This document shows, in pieces, positions 1-7,983 of a DNA stretch of 18,776 bases. A model generated the notes under the pieces. That model saw only the letters and a list, made by a program, of their open reading frames with translations, had not been told where the DNA came from and ran no database searches. This DNA comes from CAZNDN01 sp964571815 (GTDB lineage: Bacteria; Fibrobacterota; Chitinivibrionia; Chitinivibrionales; WJKA01). The stretch is from positions 1 through 18,776 of the forward strand of contig CAZNDN010000082.1 of NCBI GenBank assembly GCA_964571815.1, given 5' to 3'. Numbering within the stretch: position 1 is the first letter of the stretch; every line of letters starts with the position of its first letter. Position numbers and translations under genes: made by a program.

Positions 1-1440
1 TCACTCTTCCCCCACGCGTTTGACGCGGAGGGAGCTGGTGGCGCCGGGAGTGGATTCGGTTCCGCTGACCACGATCACCAGATCGCCCCGCTTGATCAGT
101 CTCTTTGCCGTCAGTATCTGCTCGGCCTTGCGCTGCAGCGTGACGATCCGCGCCCGGCGCGGGAGGTGAAAGGCGGTGATGTTGCCGGCGAGAGCAAGCC
201 GGCGAACCACCCCGCGGTCGGGTGAGAAGGCAAAGAGCGGAGCGAACGTGCGTACTTTCGACAAGTAGATCGCGGTTGCCCCCGACATCGTGAATACAAT
301 CACCGGCGCATTCCCCAGGTCGCGGCTTGCCCACGATGCGGCCTCGCACACGGCGTGAGGAGGATAGTCCCGGCGCAGCGAAAGATCTACGGGGGTCCGT
401 CGGTAATGCTCGCTTGCTTCGGTCGCTTCCGCGATCTTGACCATCGTCTCCACGGTAGCGCGCGGGTAGCCGCCCACGGCAGTCTCGCCCGAGAGCATGA
501 CCGCGTCGGCGCCGTCAAGTATCGCATTCGCCACGTCGGCCGCCTCGGCCCGGGTCGGCCGTGCATGCTCGATCATGGACTCCAGCATCTGCGTGGCAAC
601 GATCACCAGCCGGGCGCGGGAATTGGCCTGCGCAATCAGCCGTTTCTGCAGAAGGGGCACTTCGGCCGTCGAAGTCTCCACGCCCAGATCGCCGCGCGCG
701 ACCATAATCCCGTCGCACGCAGGAAGAATGGACTCGATCTCACGGGCCGCCTCCGGCTTCTCCACTTTCGCGATGATCCCCACCGGGCTTCGTGCCCGGT
801 CGACGGCTCGCCTCAAGGCCTTGATATCGTCGGCGCTCCGCACAAACGACAGTGCAATGTAGTCGAATGCCCCGCAACGGAAGATAAACTCCAGGTCGCG
901 GCGATCCTTGGCGGTCAGGGATGGAAGACGCAACGTCGTTTGCGGGAGGTTGACGCCTTTGCGCGAGCCGTAGCAGCCCTCGCCGCGCACCTCGCATTCA
1001 GCCGTCCCGCCGCGGCGGTTCACCCGCCTCACCCGCAGTTCCACAGCCCCGTCGTTGAGCAGCACCGGCTGCCCCGGCTTCAGGTCATCGCACAACCCCG
1101 CATAGTCCACACAGATCCGGCGCTCATCGCTCAGACATTGTCCCGGCATTACCTGCACCCGCGCGCCTTTCTTGAGAAAAACCTCCCGATCGTCGGCGGT
1201 CCTTCCCGTTCGAATCTTCGGACCCTGCAGGTCGGCCAGCAGCGCCGGGGTTCGCCCCGCCGCGCGGGCTTCCCGGCATACGGTCTCGACCCGGTCCGCA
1301 TGTTCCTCGTGCGAGCCGTGCGAAAAGTTGAACCGGAAAACGTCAACACCCGTTCGCACCAGGGCTCGCAGGGTAGGGGCCGAAGTGGTCGACGGACCCA
1401 GCGTGGCAACAATCTTCGTTTTCCTCACAGCCGCCGTCAT
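1..1440 (-). CDS. pyk: Pyruvate kinase
   Basis: Cytoplasmic glycolytic enzyme that transfers phosphate from phosphoenolpyruvate to ADP, giving pyruvate and ATP. The product has 479 residues, the usual length. Visible family motifs are RFNFSHG (about 36-42), DLQGPKIRTG (70-79), AKVEKPEA with the active-site Lys, and MVARGDLGVE. The classic signature MLESMIEHARPTRAEAADVA is followed by DAVMLSGETAVGGYP. The C-terminal domain is complete and ends in TGA at the window edge. The open frame runs upstream to 1554, but that extension is Gly/Arg-rich and lies inside prmA. The ATG at 1440 overlaps the prmA stop as ATGA and is followed at once by the typical KTKIVATLGP start of the family. It is the last visible gene of a thiC-prmA-pyk run and is probably translationally coupled to prmA. 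The identification is secure; only the start rests on inference. Confidence 0.97.
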   Translation of the reverse strand: MTAAVRKTKIVATLGPSTTSAPTLRALVRTGVDVFRFNFSHGSHEEHADRVETVCREARAAGRTPALLADLQGPKIRTGRTADDREVFLKKGARVQVMPGQCLSDERRICVDYAGLCDDLKPGQPVLLNDGAVELRVRRVNRRGGTAECEVRGEGCYGSRKGVNLPQTTLRLPSLTAKDRRDLEFIFRCGAFDYIALSFVRSADDIKALRRAVDRARSPVGIIAKVEKPEAAREIESILPACDGIMVARGDLGVETSTAEVPLLQKRLIAQANSRARLVIVATQMLESMIEHARPTRAEAADVANAILDGADAVMLSGETAVGGYPRATVETMVKIAEATEASEHYRRTPVDLSLRRDYPPHAVCEAASWASRDLGNAPVIVFTMSGATAIYLSKVRTFAPLFAFSPDRGVVRRLALAGNITAFHLPRRARIVTLQRKAEQILTAKRLIKRGDLVIVVSGTESTPGATSSLRVKRVGEE

Positions 1441-2441
1441 GGCCTCCCCGCTTCCAGCGCAAAGCCGCTGCCATGCGCCTCCGACCCCGCGCCGGCCCCC
1501 GCTCCCACCGCCGGCTTCCTCCCGCCGGGACTCGCGAAAATCCCGCACCACCATTCCCCTTCTTCCGCCTCCTCTTCAAGAGTAAATCCGCATCGGCGCG
1601 CCTCCTCGCACGCCCGCCTGTGTTCGATGCAGAGAATCCCCGACCAGATCAGCACGCCCCCCGGCCTCAGGAAACCGCGGATATCGGAGAGAAGAGAAGT
1701 GGATCGGTCCATGAGCATGTTCATCACCACAATGTTCCAGCACTTCGCCGGTTTGAGCGCCTCGACCGTGCCGATCACAAAATGAATCCCGCCCGGAGCC
1801 GGATTGGCATGGAGGTTACGCACCATCTCCCCGCGCGCACCGGGATCGACCTCGACACCGGTGCAGGACACCGCCGTGCAGGCGCGCCCCACAAGGCAGA
1901 GAATGCCGGTTCCCGAGCCGATATCAAGTACACGCGCGCCGTCGGAGCGGGATACCACCGCGGCCAGCGCCTGAGCGGAGAGCCGTGTTGTCTCGTGGTA
2001 GCCCGTACCGAAGCTCATGCCGGGCTCGATCCGCAACCACAATTCGTTGCCGACCATGGAAGGGTTCAGCCAGGAAGGGCTTACCCAGATTGAATCGCAC
2101 AGCCTGACGGGCTCAAGACTCGCCCGCCAACGGGCCTGCCAGTCGCGCGGGGGTACCTGCTCCAGCTTGACGTGTTCAATCCCCGGGGCGCTTTTGAACC
2201 ACCGGGCTACCGCCGACGCCTCACGGCGATTGTCAAACCAGCAGCGCAGAAGCGTCCGGTCGCCTTCCGCCCGCTCTTCGCACCCACAAAACCCCGGCCT
2301 TTCCGCACAGAGTGCCGGCAGAATCTCCAGCGCCTCCGCCGCGGGCGCAATCAACACGTCAAGGCAGAAATGCTCGCCGGTTCTCTTCCGTGTACGGATT
2401 GGATTATCCCGCACCCAGTTCACGGGTCCGCTTGATGGCAC
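1437..2441 (-). CDS. prmA: Ribosomal protein L11 methyltransferase (PrmA family)
   Basis: SAM-dependent methyltransferase of the family that trimethylates ribosomal protein L11. The frame has 334 codons. Residues 139-154 carry the PrmA signature (EPGMSFGTGYHETTRL; more usually DPGLAFGTGTHPTT). SAM-binding motif I is VLDIGSGTGIL (171-181) and the acidic-loop strand is GVEVDP (195-200). The post-motif II segment reads NIVVMNML where the family normally has an Asn-Ile-Leu type ANIL sequence. After the usual end at GEWWCGIF there is a tail of about 30 residues with GAGAGAGS that is not typical. The ATG at 2441 makes the gene overlap thiC by 38 bases; GTG codons at 2423 or 2414 would shorten the overlap. 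The 3' end overlaps the pyk ATG by 4 bases. It could act on another substrate, but L11 is the default. Confidence 0.88.
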   Translation of the reverse strand: MPSSGPVNWVRDNPIRTRKRTGEHFCLDVLIAPAAEALEILPALCAERPGFCGCEERAEGDRTLLRCWFDNRREASAVARWFKSAPGIEHVKLEQVPPRDWQARWRASLEPVRLCDSIWVSPSWLNPSMVGNELWLRIEPGMSFGTGYHETTRLSAQALAAVVSRSDGARVLDIGSGTGILCLVGRACTAVSCTGVEVDPGARGEMVRNLHANPAPGGIHFVIGTVEALKPAKCWNIVVMNMLMDRSTSLLSDIRGFLRPGGVLIWSGILCIEHRRACEEARRCGFTLEEEAEEGEWWCGIFASPGGRKPAVGAGAGAGSEAHGSGFALEAGRP

Positions 2442-3687
2442 AGTACTCCCCGCACATGCTGCAAAGCCTCTCCTGCGTCGCCGGGAGCGACTTCCGGTAC
2501 TCGCCCGCTTTGACGGGATCGATGCACAACCCGATCATCTTCTCCCAGTCCAGCTCGGTTTTTGCCCGGCTGATTTCGTGGTCCCATTCGATTGCACCGG
2601 GGTGCCCGCGGGCAATATCGGCGGCATGAGCGGCAATCCGCGAAGCTATCACCCCTTCCTTCACATCGTCAAGCGACGGGAGCCTGAGGTGTTCGGCAGG
2701 CGTGACGTAGCAGAGGAAATCGGCGCCGGCCATGCCGGCAACGGCTCCTCCAATGGCCCCGGAGATATGATCGTATCCCGGGGAGACATCGGTGACCAAA
2801 GGGCCGAGAACATAGAAGGGGGCCCCCTTACAGAGGCTCTTCTGGACCTGCATATTGGCCGCAATCTGATCCAGAGGAACGTGGCCGGGCCCCTCGACGA
2901 AAACGCCGACATCTCGCTCCCGGGCCCGAATAACAAGCTCACCCAGCGTTACCAGCTCCTGGAGCTGGGGACGGTCGGTTGCGTCGTGGAGGGCCCCCGG
3001 ACGGAACCCGTCGCCGAGGCTCAGAGCAACATCGTACTCCCCCGCAAGCTCCAGCACGTCGTCGAATCGCTCATAGAGCGGGTTCTCGGCATCGTTGCGC
3101 CTGATCCACTCCATCATGATCGTCCCGCCCCGGCTTACCGCGCCCGCCAGACGGTTGGAGTCCAGGTACTCAGCAACACTTCGTCGCGTGACACCGCAGT
3201 GGAGCGTGAGGAAATCGACCCCCTGACGACAGTGATTCTCCACGACCTTCAGAATATCGTCGGCGCCCAACTCATACAGGGGAACGCCCCGCTCGCGAGC
3301 CAGCGAACCCATGTCGTACACCGGAACCGTGCCCAGCGGTACGGGACACGCGCGGAGAAGCTCGAGGCGAATCTCTTCGATGTCGCCTCCCGTGGAAAGG
3401 TCCATGATCGTGTCGGCGCCGCTGTCCACCGCACACCGCATCTTCGCGACCTCCTCGGCCACCGAAGCACGGGACGAAGAACTCCCGATATTGGCGTTGA
3501 CCTTGATCCCGGTTCCCGCCCCAAGGGCCACGGGCTTGACATCATGCGTGCAATTGCGCAGGATGACCACGGTACCGTCGGCAACCCGCAAGCGAAGCGT
3601 CTCGGGCTCCATGTTTTCGACGCGGGCAACCGATTCGATTTCCCTGCTTACCACACCCTGTTTCGCTTCCTCGATTCTCAGCCTCAT
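2404..3687 (-). CDS. thiC: Phosphomethylpyrimidine synthase ThiC
   Basis: Radical-SAM, iron-sulfur enzyme that rearranges aminoimidazole ribotide to hydroxymethylpyrimidine phosphate for thiamine synthesis. The product has 427 residues, matching the short bacterial/archaeal form without the N-terminal extension of E. coli ThiC. Diagnostic stretches include NANIGSSS (65-72), MDLSTGGDI (95-103), TLHCGVT (161-167), VEGPGHVPLDQI (264-275), LGPLVTDVSPGYDHI (294-308), CYVTPAEHL (326-334) and AAHAADIARGHPGA (352-365). The C-terminal cluster motif is C409-x2-C412-x3-C416, one residue shorter than the CX2CX4C I recall for E. coli. The frame opens at 3726, but the ATG at 3687 has GGAGAGGA just upstream and gives the usual N-terminus. 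No other thiamine gene is nearby, and I find no TPP riboswitch in the leader. A benzimidazole-forming paralogue (Bza type) is a weaker alternative. Confidence 0.95.
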   Translation of the reverse strand: MRLRIEEAKQGVVSREIESVARVENMEPETLRLRVADGTVVILRNCTHDVKPVALGAGTGIKVNANIGSSSSRASVAEEVAKMRCAVDSGADTIMDLSTGGDIEEIRLELLRACPVPLGTVPVYDMGSLARERGVPLYELGADDILKVVENHCRQGVDFLTLHCGVTRRSVAEYLDSNRLAGAVSRGGTIMMEWIRRNDAENPLYERFDDVLELAGEYDVALSLGDGFRPGALHDATDRPQLQELVTLGELVIRARERDVGVFVEGPGHVPLDQIAANMQVQKSLCKGAPFYVLGPLVTDVSPGYDHISGAIGGAVAGMAGADFLCYVTPAEHLRLPSLDDVKEGVIASRIAAHAADIARGHPGAIEWDHEISRAKTELDWEKMIGLCIDPVKAGEYRKSLPATQERLCSMCGEYCAIKRTRELGAG

Positions 3688-3803
3688 CGCTTCCTCTCCA
3701 CCGCCGCCGGGAGCCCGCGGGTACATGCTCGATGTGCGGGAAACCGCCCACGGCGCTGCTCAACACCGGCAAACGCCCCGTGTCCGACTGCAACGACCGC
3801 ATT

Positions 3804-3831
3804 CGTATAAATATAACTCCAGACCTCGAAA
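3804..3831 (-). promoter_or_regulatory. Weak candidate promoter for thiC-prmA-pyk
   Basis: Read on the minus strand, TTTCGA (3831-3826), 16 bases, then TATACG (3809-3804), inside the only AT-rich island upstream of thiC. The matches to consensus are poor, so this is a position guess from base composition more than from motif quality. Confidence 0.2.
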
Positions 3832-3923
3832 CGCCCCCGATCGCAGGTAAGCCTCCCCACCCCCCCCCGGCCGCGGCGACTCGGGCCACGTCTCTCCGCG
3901 ACCGGCAACGGGAGCGCGCGTAC

Positions 3924-3952
3924 TTGGCACCGATCCCGCGAGATGATACACT
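3924..3952 (+). promoter_or_regulatory. Candidate sigma-70 promoter P1 of the DksA-like gene
   Basis: TTGGCA (3924-3929), a 17-base spacer, then TACACT (3947-3952). The -35 matches consensus at 5 of 6 and the -10 at 4 of 6, with ideal spacing. It would give a leader of about 80 bases before the GTG at 4041. Confidence 0.5.
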
Positions 3953-3973
3953 AGTGACGTTGCGGGCCGAAGA

Positions 3974-4002
3974 TTGCGATTGAGGCAGTCAGGATCTATT
4001 TT
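3974..4002 (+). promoter_or_regulatory. Candidate sigma-70 promoter P2 of the DksA-like gene
   Basis: TTGCGA (3974-3979), a 17-base spacer, then TATTTT (3997-4002), about 30 bases upstream of the gene. The spacing and the same -10 hexamer recur at 8268-8296 on this strand, and TATTTT also appears at two minus-strand promoters. P1 and P2 could both act. Confidence 0.4.
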
Positions 4003-4040
4003 TATCCGTTTGTTCACGGTATCTTCCGAAGGGGGACAGG

Positions 4041-4433
4041 GTGAAGAAAAAACTAACCAAAAAAGAGCTGGAGCATTTCAAGAAGAAACTTCTGTCGGAA
4101 AAAAAACGGGTACTTGAGGAAATGGGAGAACTTTCACAATCCAATCTCAAGCATTCGATCAGCGAGCAGTCCGGAGAAAACTCCCGCTACAGCTACCACC
4201 TGGGTGATGTCGCTTCTCTGTCGTACGACCGGGAGTTCTCCATGGGGTTGGCAGAACGGCAGCAGAAATACCTGGCCCAGGTTGTGGAGGCCCTGGAACG
4301 TATCGACGAGGGCACGTATGGTATCTGCAAGGTTACCGGAGAATTGATCCCCCTGGAACGTCTTGAAGAGGTTCCCGTTGCCAAGTATTCGGTCAAGGGA
4401 AAAGAGATACTGGAACACCAGCGGCAGAGATAA
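4041..4433 (+). CDS. TraR/DksA-family regulator lacking zinc-finger ligands
   Basis: Small protein (130 residues) of the family that binds in the RNA polymerase secondary channel and modulates transcription initiation, classically with ppGpp. The first 50 residues are highly charged and suit the helical coiled coil. GDVAS (55-59) occupies the tip region and is followed by YDREFSMGL, typical of the family. The C-terminal finger keeps exact C-x2-C-x17-C-x2-C spacing, but the four positions are C96, T99, S117 and G120, so no zinc site can form. This resembles forms I recall from Bacteroidota (CRVTGKLI type), which supports a family variant and not decay. The GTG start at 4041 has GGGGGACAGG directly upstream, and two promoter candidates precede it. 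Assignment to the family is firm; the exact role is not known. Confidence 0.9.
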   Translation: MKKKLTKKELEHFKKKLLSEKKRVLEEMGELSQSNLKHSISEQSGENSRYSYHLGDVASLSYDREFSMGLAERQQKYLAQVVEALERIDEGTYGICKVTGELIPLERLEEVPVAKYSVKGKEILEHQRQR

Positions 4434-4470
4434 TCCGGGTCCGACCCCCGAGAAATCCCCGTCCTCGTCC

Positions 4471-6267
4471 CTGAGGAAACATCTCCGTGCCCCGATTGCG
4501 GCCGCCGGCGGGGTGCTTACGGCGTCCATGGTTGCCGGCGCCCTGTTCGGTTCTCCATCGATTCGAACCGGGAGATCAACGACACAGGTCCATACCGATT
4601 CCTCGGGCACCATCCTTATCCATACCCCCGCTTCAGAAAAGAGAGCCCTGCGAAAGTCGCTTGCCCGGCGGGCCCGGATCCCGTCCTTTTCGTTGCGTCG
4701 CGATCTCGGTGCAATCCTCGATTCACTCGGGTTCTTTGCATCAACGCGCGACTCCACCGGTCCGGACTCGGTCCACGTGTTCACCGGCCCGCGAAGCACG
4801 GTCGATTCAATCGGCATACAGTGTGAAATACCGGTTCCTCTGGATTCTCTCGGCCGGGGCCGGTTTCCGGGCCCCTACGATGCGGGAGCGGTTGATGCTC
4901 TGGCCGGAACAGTAGCATATTATCTCGCCACGCGGGGGTATCCGTTCGCTCTCGTGCGCATACAACCGCCACGGCCGTGTGCCGGGAAAGAGAGCGTATC
5001 GGCCGATTCCGGGGGAGGCCTGTGTATCACCTATACGGTCACACCCGACCAGCGGTGCGTGTTCGGGGAGGCGCGTTTTATCGGGGACTTCACGACCAGG
5101 CCGTCGCTGCTGGGGCTCGAGACGACCTGGCACCGGGATTCGACCTTCGATATCGGCAAGGTCGATGTGTCGACACGACGCATGGTCTCGCGGGCATACA
5201 TAACCTCCGCCTCGACCGGACCACCCCGTATCTTATACAAGAACGTATCCGGGCCGGGCACACCGGGAAAGGATACCGATCAACACCCCCCGAGAGTAAG
5301 CATACCGATTCGTGTGGAAGACAGATCGGGTCTCGGACTGGACGGCGCGCTCGGATACGAATCGGGAGCCGGACAATCCGCCCTGATTACCGGGACCCTG
5401 GACCTGTCGCTGCTCAACGTGTTCGGGACGGGTGAGGCGGCGGTGCTGCGGTACGAGGGCGATCGTACGCTGCAGCTCTTCGACATGTCGGTGCACAAGC
5501 CGTGGCTGGGTTCGCTGCCGCTGTTTGGGAGCGCCGGATTCGGTCTTGAAGTGCGGGAGAAGGAGTACGGGTATTTGCACGGCATGCTTGAGACGCTCGT
5601 GGAGATTCGTCCTCTGTGGCAGGCGGGACTGGCGCTCAAGGGACATGAGACGCAACAGAACGCCACGGCCGCGCAGAGCACGTTCTATGGCGGGGAGCTG
5701 ATCCTGGCCCGGCTCAGAGAGCCTCGGCGCTCGGGAATCCGCACGCATCACCTCCGAATCGCCACCGGATCGGGCGTTGCGCGGAGATCGGGCCGGCAGT
5801 ACGGTCGATGGCATGTGGATTTCACCGCGGGCACGCACCTGCCCGTGGGTCTGCGGAACGCAGCTTCGTTTGAGGTGGTTTCAAACACTCTGGTGAGCCG
5901 CGAGGACACGCTTGCTGATGTCGAGCTGTATCGCGTGGGCGGTCATGAATCCGTCAGGGGCTACACCTACAATGAATTCCCTCTTCGAAGCGTATTTTAC
6001 ATCCGGAGTGAGTTCCTGCGCTATTTCGGGGCGCGGAATGCGGTCTATCCCCTGCTCGACGGAGGCGTGGGGTTTCGAGACAAACTCGGGCTCCGTCGGC
6101 GCGACAGGACCCTCATGCTGGGATACGGGCTGGGTGCACGGATTCCGGTACGTATCGGCACGGTCTCGGTGGAATGGGCGCGCAACTACCGCGAGACCAG
6201 AGGCTTCGGGCGGGTGCACCTCGGATTTCGCAATGCGACGGCCGATGCGGTGGAGATGGTTCGATGA
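4471..6267 (+). CDS. Omp85-family outer-membrane barrel protein (BamA/TamA-like, short form)
   Basis: Probable 16-stranded outer-membrane barrel that inserts or exports other proteins. About 598 residues: an n-region RKHLR and an Ala/Gly-rich hydrophobic core form a signal peptide, then a periplasmic part with probably one or two POTRA-like repeats (for example the YYLATRGYPFALVRI region), then a barrel of alternating strands. The Omp85 hallmark VGGHESVRGY lies at about 489-498. The last strand FGRVHLGF is followed by a 10-residue tail, unlike classical barrels that end in Phe. It is shorter than BamA (about 800). The start is unclear. I place it at CTG 4471 because a normal signal peptide begins there; alternatives are TTG 4378 (GAAGAGG in front, but overlapping the previous gene), GTG 4513 and ATG 4528. 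It overlaps the next gene as ATGA, so the two are probably co-translated. Confidence 0.82.
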   Translation: MRKHLRAPIAAAGGVLTASMVAGALFGSPSIRTGRSTTQVHTDSSGTILIHTPASEKRALRKSLARRARIPSFSLRRDLGAILDSLGFFASTRDSTGPDSVHVFTGPRSTVDSIGIQCEIPVPLDSLGRGRFPGPYDAGAVDALAGTVAYYLATRGYPFALVRIQPPRPCAGKESVSADSGGGLCITYTVTPDQRCVFGEARFIGDFTTRPSLLGLETTWHRDSTFDIGKVDVSTRRMVSRAYITSASTGPPRILYKNVSGPGTPGKDTDQHPPRVSIPIRVEDRSGLGLDGALGYESGAGQSALITGTLDLSLLNVFGTGEAAVLRYEGDRTLQLFDMSVHKPWLGSLPLFGSAGFGLEVREKEYGYLHGMLETLVEIRPLWQAGLALKGHETQQNATAAQSTFYGGELILARLREPRRSGIRTHHLRIATGSGVARRSGRQYGRWHVDFTAGTHLPVGLRNAASFEVVSNTLVSREDTLADVELYRVGGHESVRGYTYNEFPLRSVFYIRSEFLRYFGARNAVYPLLDGGVGFRDKLGLRRRDRTLMLGYGLGARIPVRIGTVSVEWARNYRETRGFGRVHLGFRNATADAVEMVR

Positions 6268-7961
6268 TACGATTTCTTGCAACCTGTTGTGCGGCGTTGT
6301 GTATCCCGGTGGCGGCCGAGGACTCCTCGTGCCCCTTCAACCATGACGCATGGGAGGAGGTGTCCTCCCGACGCCGGCGCAGAATTCTGGGTACCGCTGA
6401 TGTGTCATCGCTTGACGTGCCCTGTGTGGCGTCGTTGCTGATACGGCTTGCTGAATCGCCTCGACCTCCGGTTTCGCCCGCGAGCGTACTGGAAAACCTG
6501 GTGACGACCCGCGGGCGGCTCCCGCGCGAGCTGCCCTTCGAACTCATACGGTTTCCGGAATTCGACTCCAGGCCCGACCTCGTCAAGCTTGTGGCCGAGA
6601 TGTGGGAAGCCGACCACGGGCCGTTTCGCCGCGCGCTCGACAAGGCTCGAGGTGAGGGAGCGATGCAGACTGCCGACAGCTTGTATGAGTTCATGGATCG
6701 GGCCGGTATGCTCAGCACCTTTGACGTGTTGCGGTGGGCGGAGTGCACATCGGTGCTGGAAAGGCCCATCGAGGCGGCAAGGCTTCTCTGCCGCGTGTCG
6801 CGGGAAGAATCCCGGTTTTCCCCCATTGCGCGCAGACAGCTCCGGGAGATGCTGGAGGATGCCGATTCCGCCTCGGTCGTCGCCGTGCTGTCGGAGTACC
6901 GCCGTTGCATGTCGGCATCCGAAAAGGTCGATGACGTCGAGCTGTACCGCCGGCTTGCGGATACGTACTACGCATCGGGGCTCTACCGGCAGGAAGCGCT
7001 GATGCTGGCCGAACTGGCCGACCGGGACGGCGGCACGCAGACACGCGGCTTGCTTGACGTCGCCGGGCGCAACCTCCAGCGCGGACTTCCCCGCGAGGCA
7101 GTCTTTGCCGGAAGGCTGGCCTGGAGCCGTGCTGAGGATACGGCGCCCCGCCTGCAATGCGCGGCGCTGCTGGCACGTGCCTGGCAGGCCCGGGGAATCG
7201 ACGATTCGGCCGCCGTATGGGCGCGTCGCGCCCGGTTCGGCGGCTTGTCGCGGCCCGATCGGGCCGTCGAGCTTTTTCAAACCTCCGGTCTCCTTCGAGC
7301 AGCCGACAGTGTGCTGCAGACAATGCCGGCATCCGTGATACGCGATACCCTCATGATCCGGCAGCTCATTTTCGCCGGCGAACTGGACCGTGCGGAGCAG
7401 GCGGCCGGCAACCTGAGACGTCTTGCGCGATGGAAAGGCCGTACCAACGAGCGTCTTCTCTGGGAGGCACGAACCCTGCTTTTCAACCGAAAGGTGCCCC
7501 GGGCCCGGCAGTGTATCGATTCCTTGCGCTTCGAACCGTCATGGGACAAAGCCGGGGAGGTGCTGGGCTACCGATACCGTTTGGGTAAGCTTTCGTCCTC
7601 GTTCGACGCGGCCGCCGACTGGGGGACGATTGAGCGGTTTCTCTACACAGGCCGGCCCGACAGGGCCGCTTCGACGGTGCGGCTCGCCTCCTACCCGCCC
7701 GATATTGCCGAGCCGGCGGCGCTCAGGCTTGCCGGGGGATTCGTGGAACAGGGAGACGCGGAAGCGGCACTGCAGGTACTTCGCACGCACGCTCCCGGGG
7801 GATCCTCACCCGAATACCGATTCATCAAGGGCGCCGCCCTGCTGCGACAGGGTCGCAGACAGCAGGCACGGTCATTGCTGGAAGAGCTTATTTTGTCGTT
7901 TCCACGGGATGTATTTTCCAGTAAGGCTCGGGTGTTGCTGATGAAACTCGACCGCGGATAG
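6264..7961 (+). CDS. Exported helical-repeat (TPR-like) protein, partner of the Omp85 protein
   Basis: 565 residues. The N-terminus MIRFLATCCAALCIPVAA is a signal peptide, with a likely cleavage site before EDSS, so the product is probably periplasmic. The rest is rich in Ala, Leu and Arg with repeated helix pairs of the A-x-x-L/A-x-x-G type. The clearest TPR-like unit is at the C-terminus (YRFIKGAALLRQGRRQQARS and the helix after it); others are LYRQEALMLAELADRDGG and ELDRAEQAAGNLRRLARWKG. No catalytic motif is seen. The ATG at 6264 overlaps the barrel gene stop (ATGA) and has GGAG eight bases upstream; the frame open further upstream lies inside the barrel gene. By analogy with BamA-BamD or similar barrel/TPR pairs it may be an accessory protein of the barrel; that is inference from position alone. 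Confidence 0.8.
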   Translation: MIRFLATCCAALCIPVAAEDSSCPFNHDAWEEVSSRRRRRILGTADVSSLDVPCVASLLIRLAESPRPPVSPASVLENLVTTRGRLPRELPFELIRFPEFDSRPDLVKLVAEMWEADHGPFRRALDKARGEGAMQTADSLYEFMDRAGMLSTFDVLRWAECTSVLERPIEAARLLCRVSREESRFSPIARRQLREMLEDADSASVVAVLSEYRRCMSASEKVDDVELYRRLADTYYASGLYRQEALMLAELADRDGGTQTRGLLDVAGRNLQRGLPREAVFAGRLAWSRAEDTAPRLQCAALLARAWQARGIDDSAAVWARRARFGGLSRPDRAVELFQTSGLLRAADSVLQTMPASVIRDTLMIRQLIFAGELDRAEQAAGNLRRLARWKGRTNERLLWEARTLLFNRKVPRARQCIDSLRFEPSWDKAGEVLGYRYRLGKLSSSFDAAADWGTIERFLYTGRPDRAASTVRLASYPPDIAEPAALRLAGGFVEQGDAEAALQVLRTHAPGGSSPEYRFIKGAALLRQGRRQQARSLLEELILSFPRDVFSSKARVLLMKLDRG

Positions 7962-7983
7962 GGAGACGTCGGGCGGAGGAACC

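Larger units (their letters stand above)
3688..4040. other. Divergent intergenic region between thiC and the DksA-like gene
   Basis: These 353 bases hold no convincing gene. On the right side there are two sigma-70-like promoters reading right. On the left there is an AT-rich island (3806-3816) that could carry the thiC promoter, flanked by a 9-base direct repeat AAACGCCCC at 3771-3779 and 3829-3837. A run of nine C (3860-3868) lies between the two sets. No TPP riboswitch core (CTGAGA, or the ACCTGATC/GGATAATGCC region) was found on the thiC strand. Confidence 0.6.

Noticed and set aside
355..1785. 476-residue plus-strand open frame across pyk and prmA
   Set aside because: Antisense shadow of two certain genes in GC-rich DNA; no family features and Arg/His/Pro-rich composition.
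2017..3810. 597-residue plus-strand open frame opposite thiC
   Set aside because: Antisense of thiC and prmA, both certain by motif.
3688..3960. TPP riboswitch in the thiC leader
   Set aside because: No CTGAGA, no ACCTGATC and no GGATAATGCC/GCGAAGGGA-like core on the thiC strand; GGTGTTGAGCA is only a superficial match.
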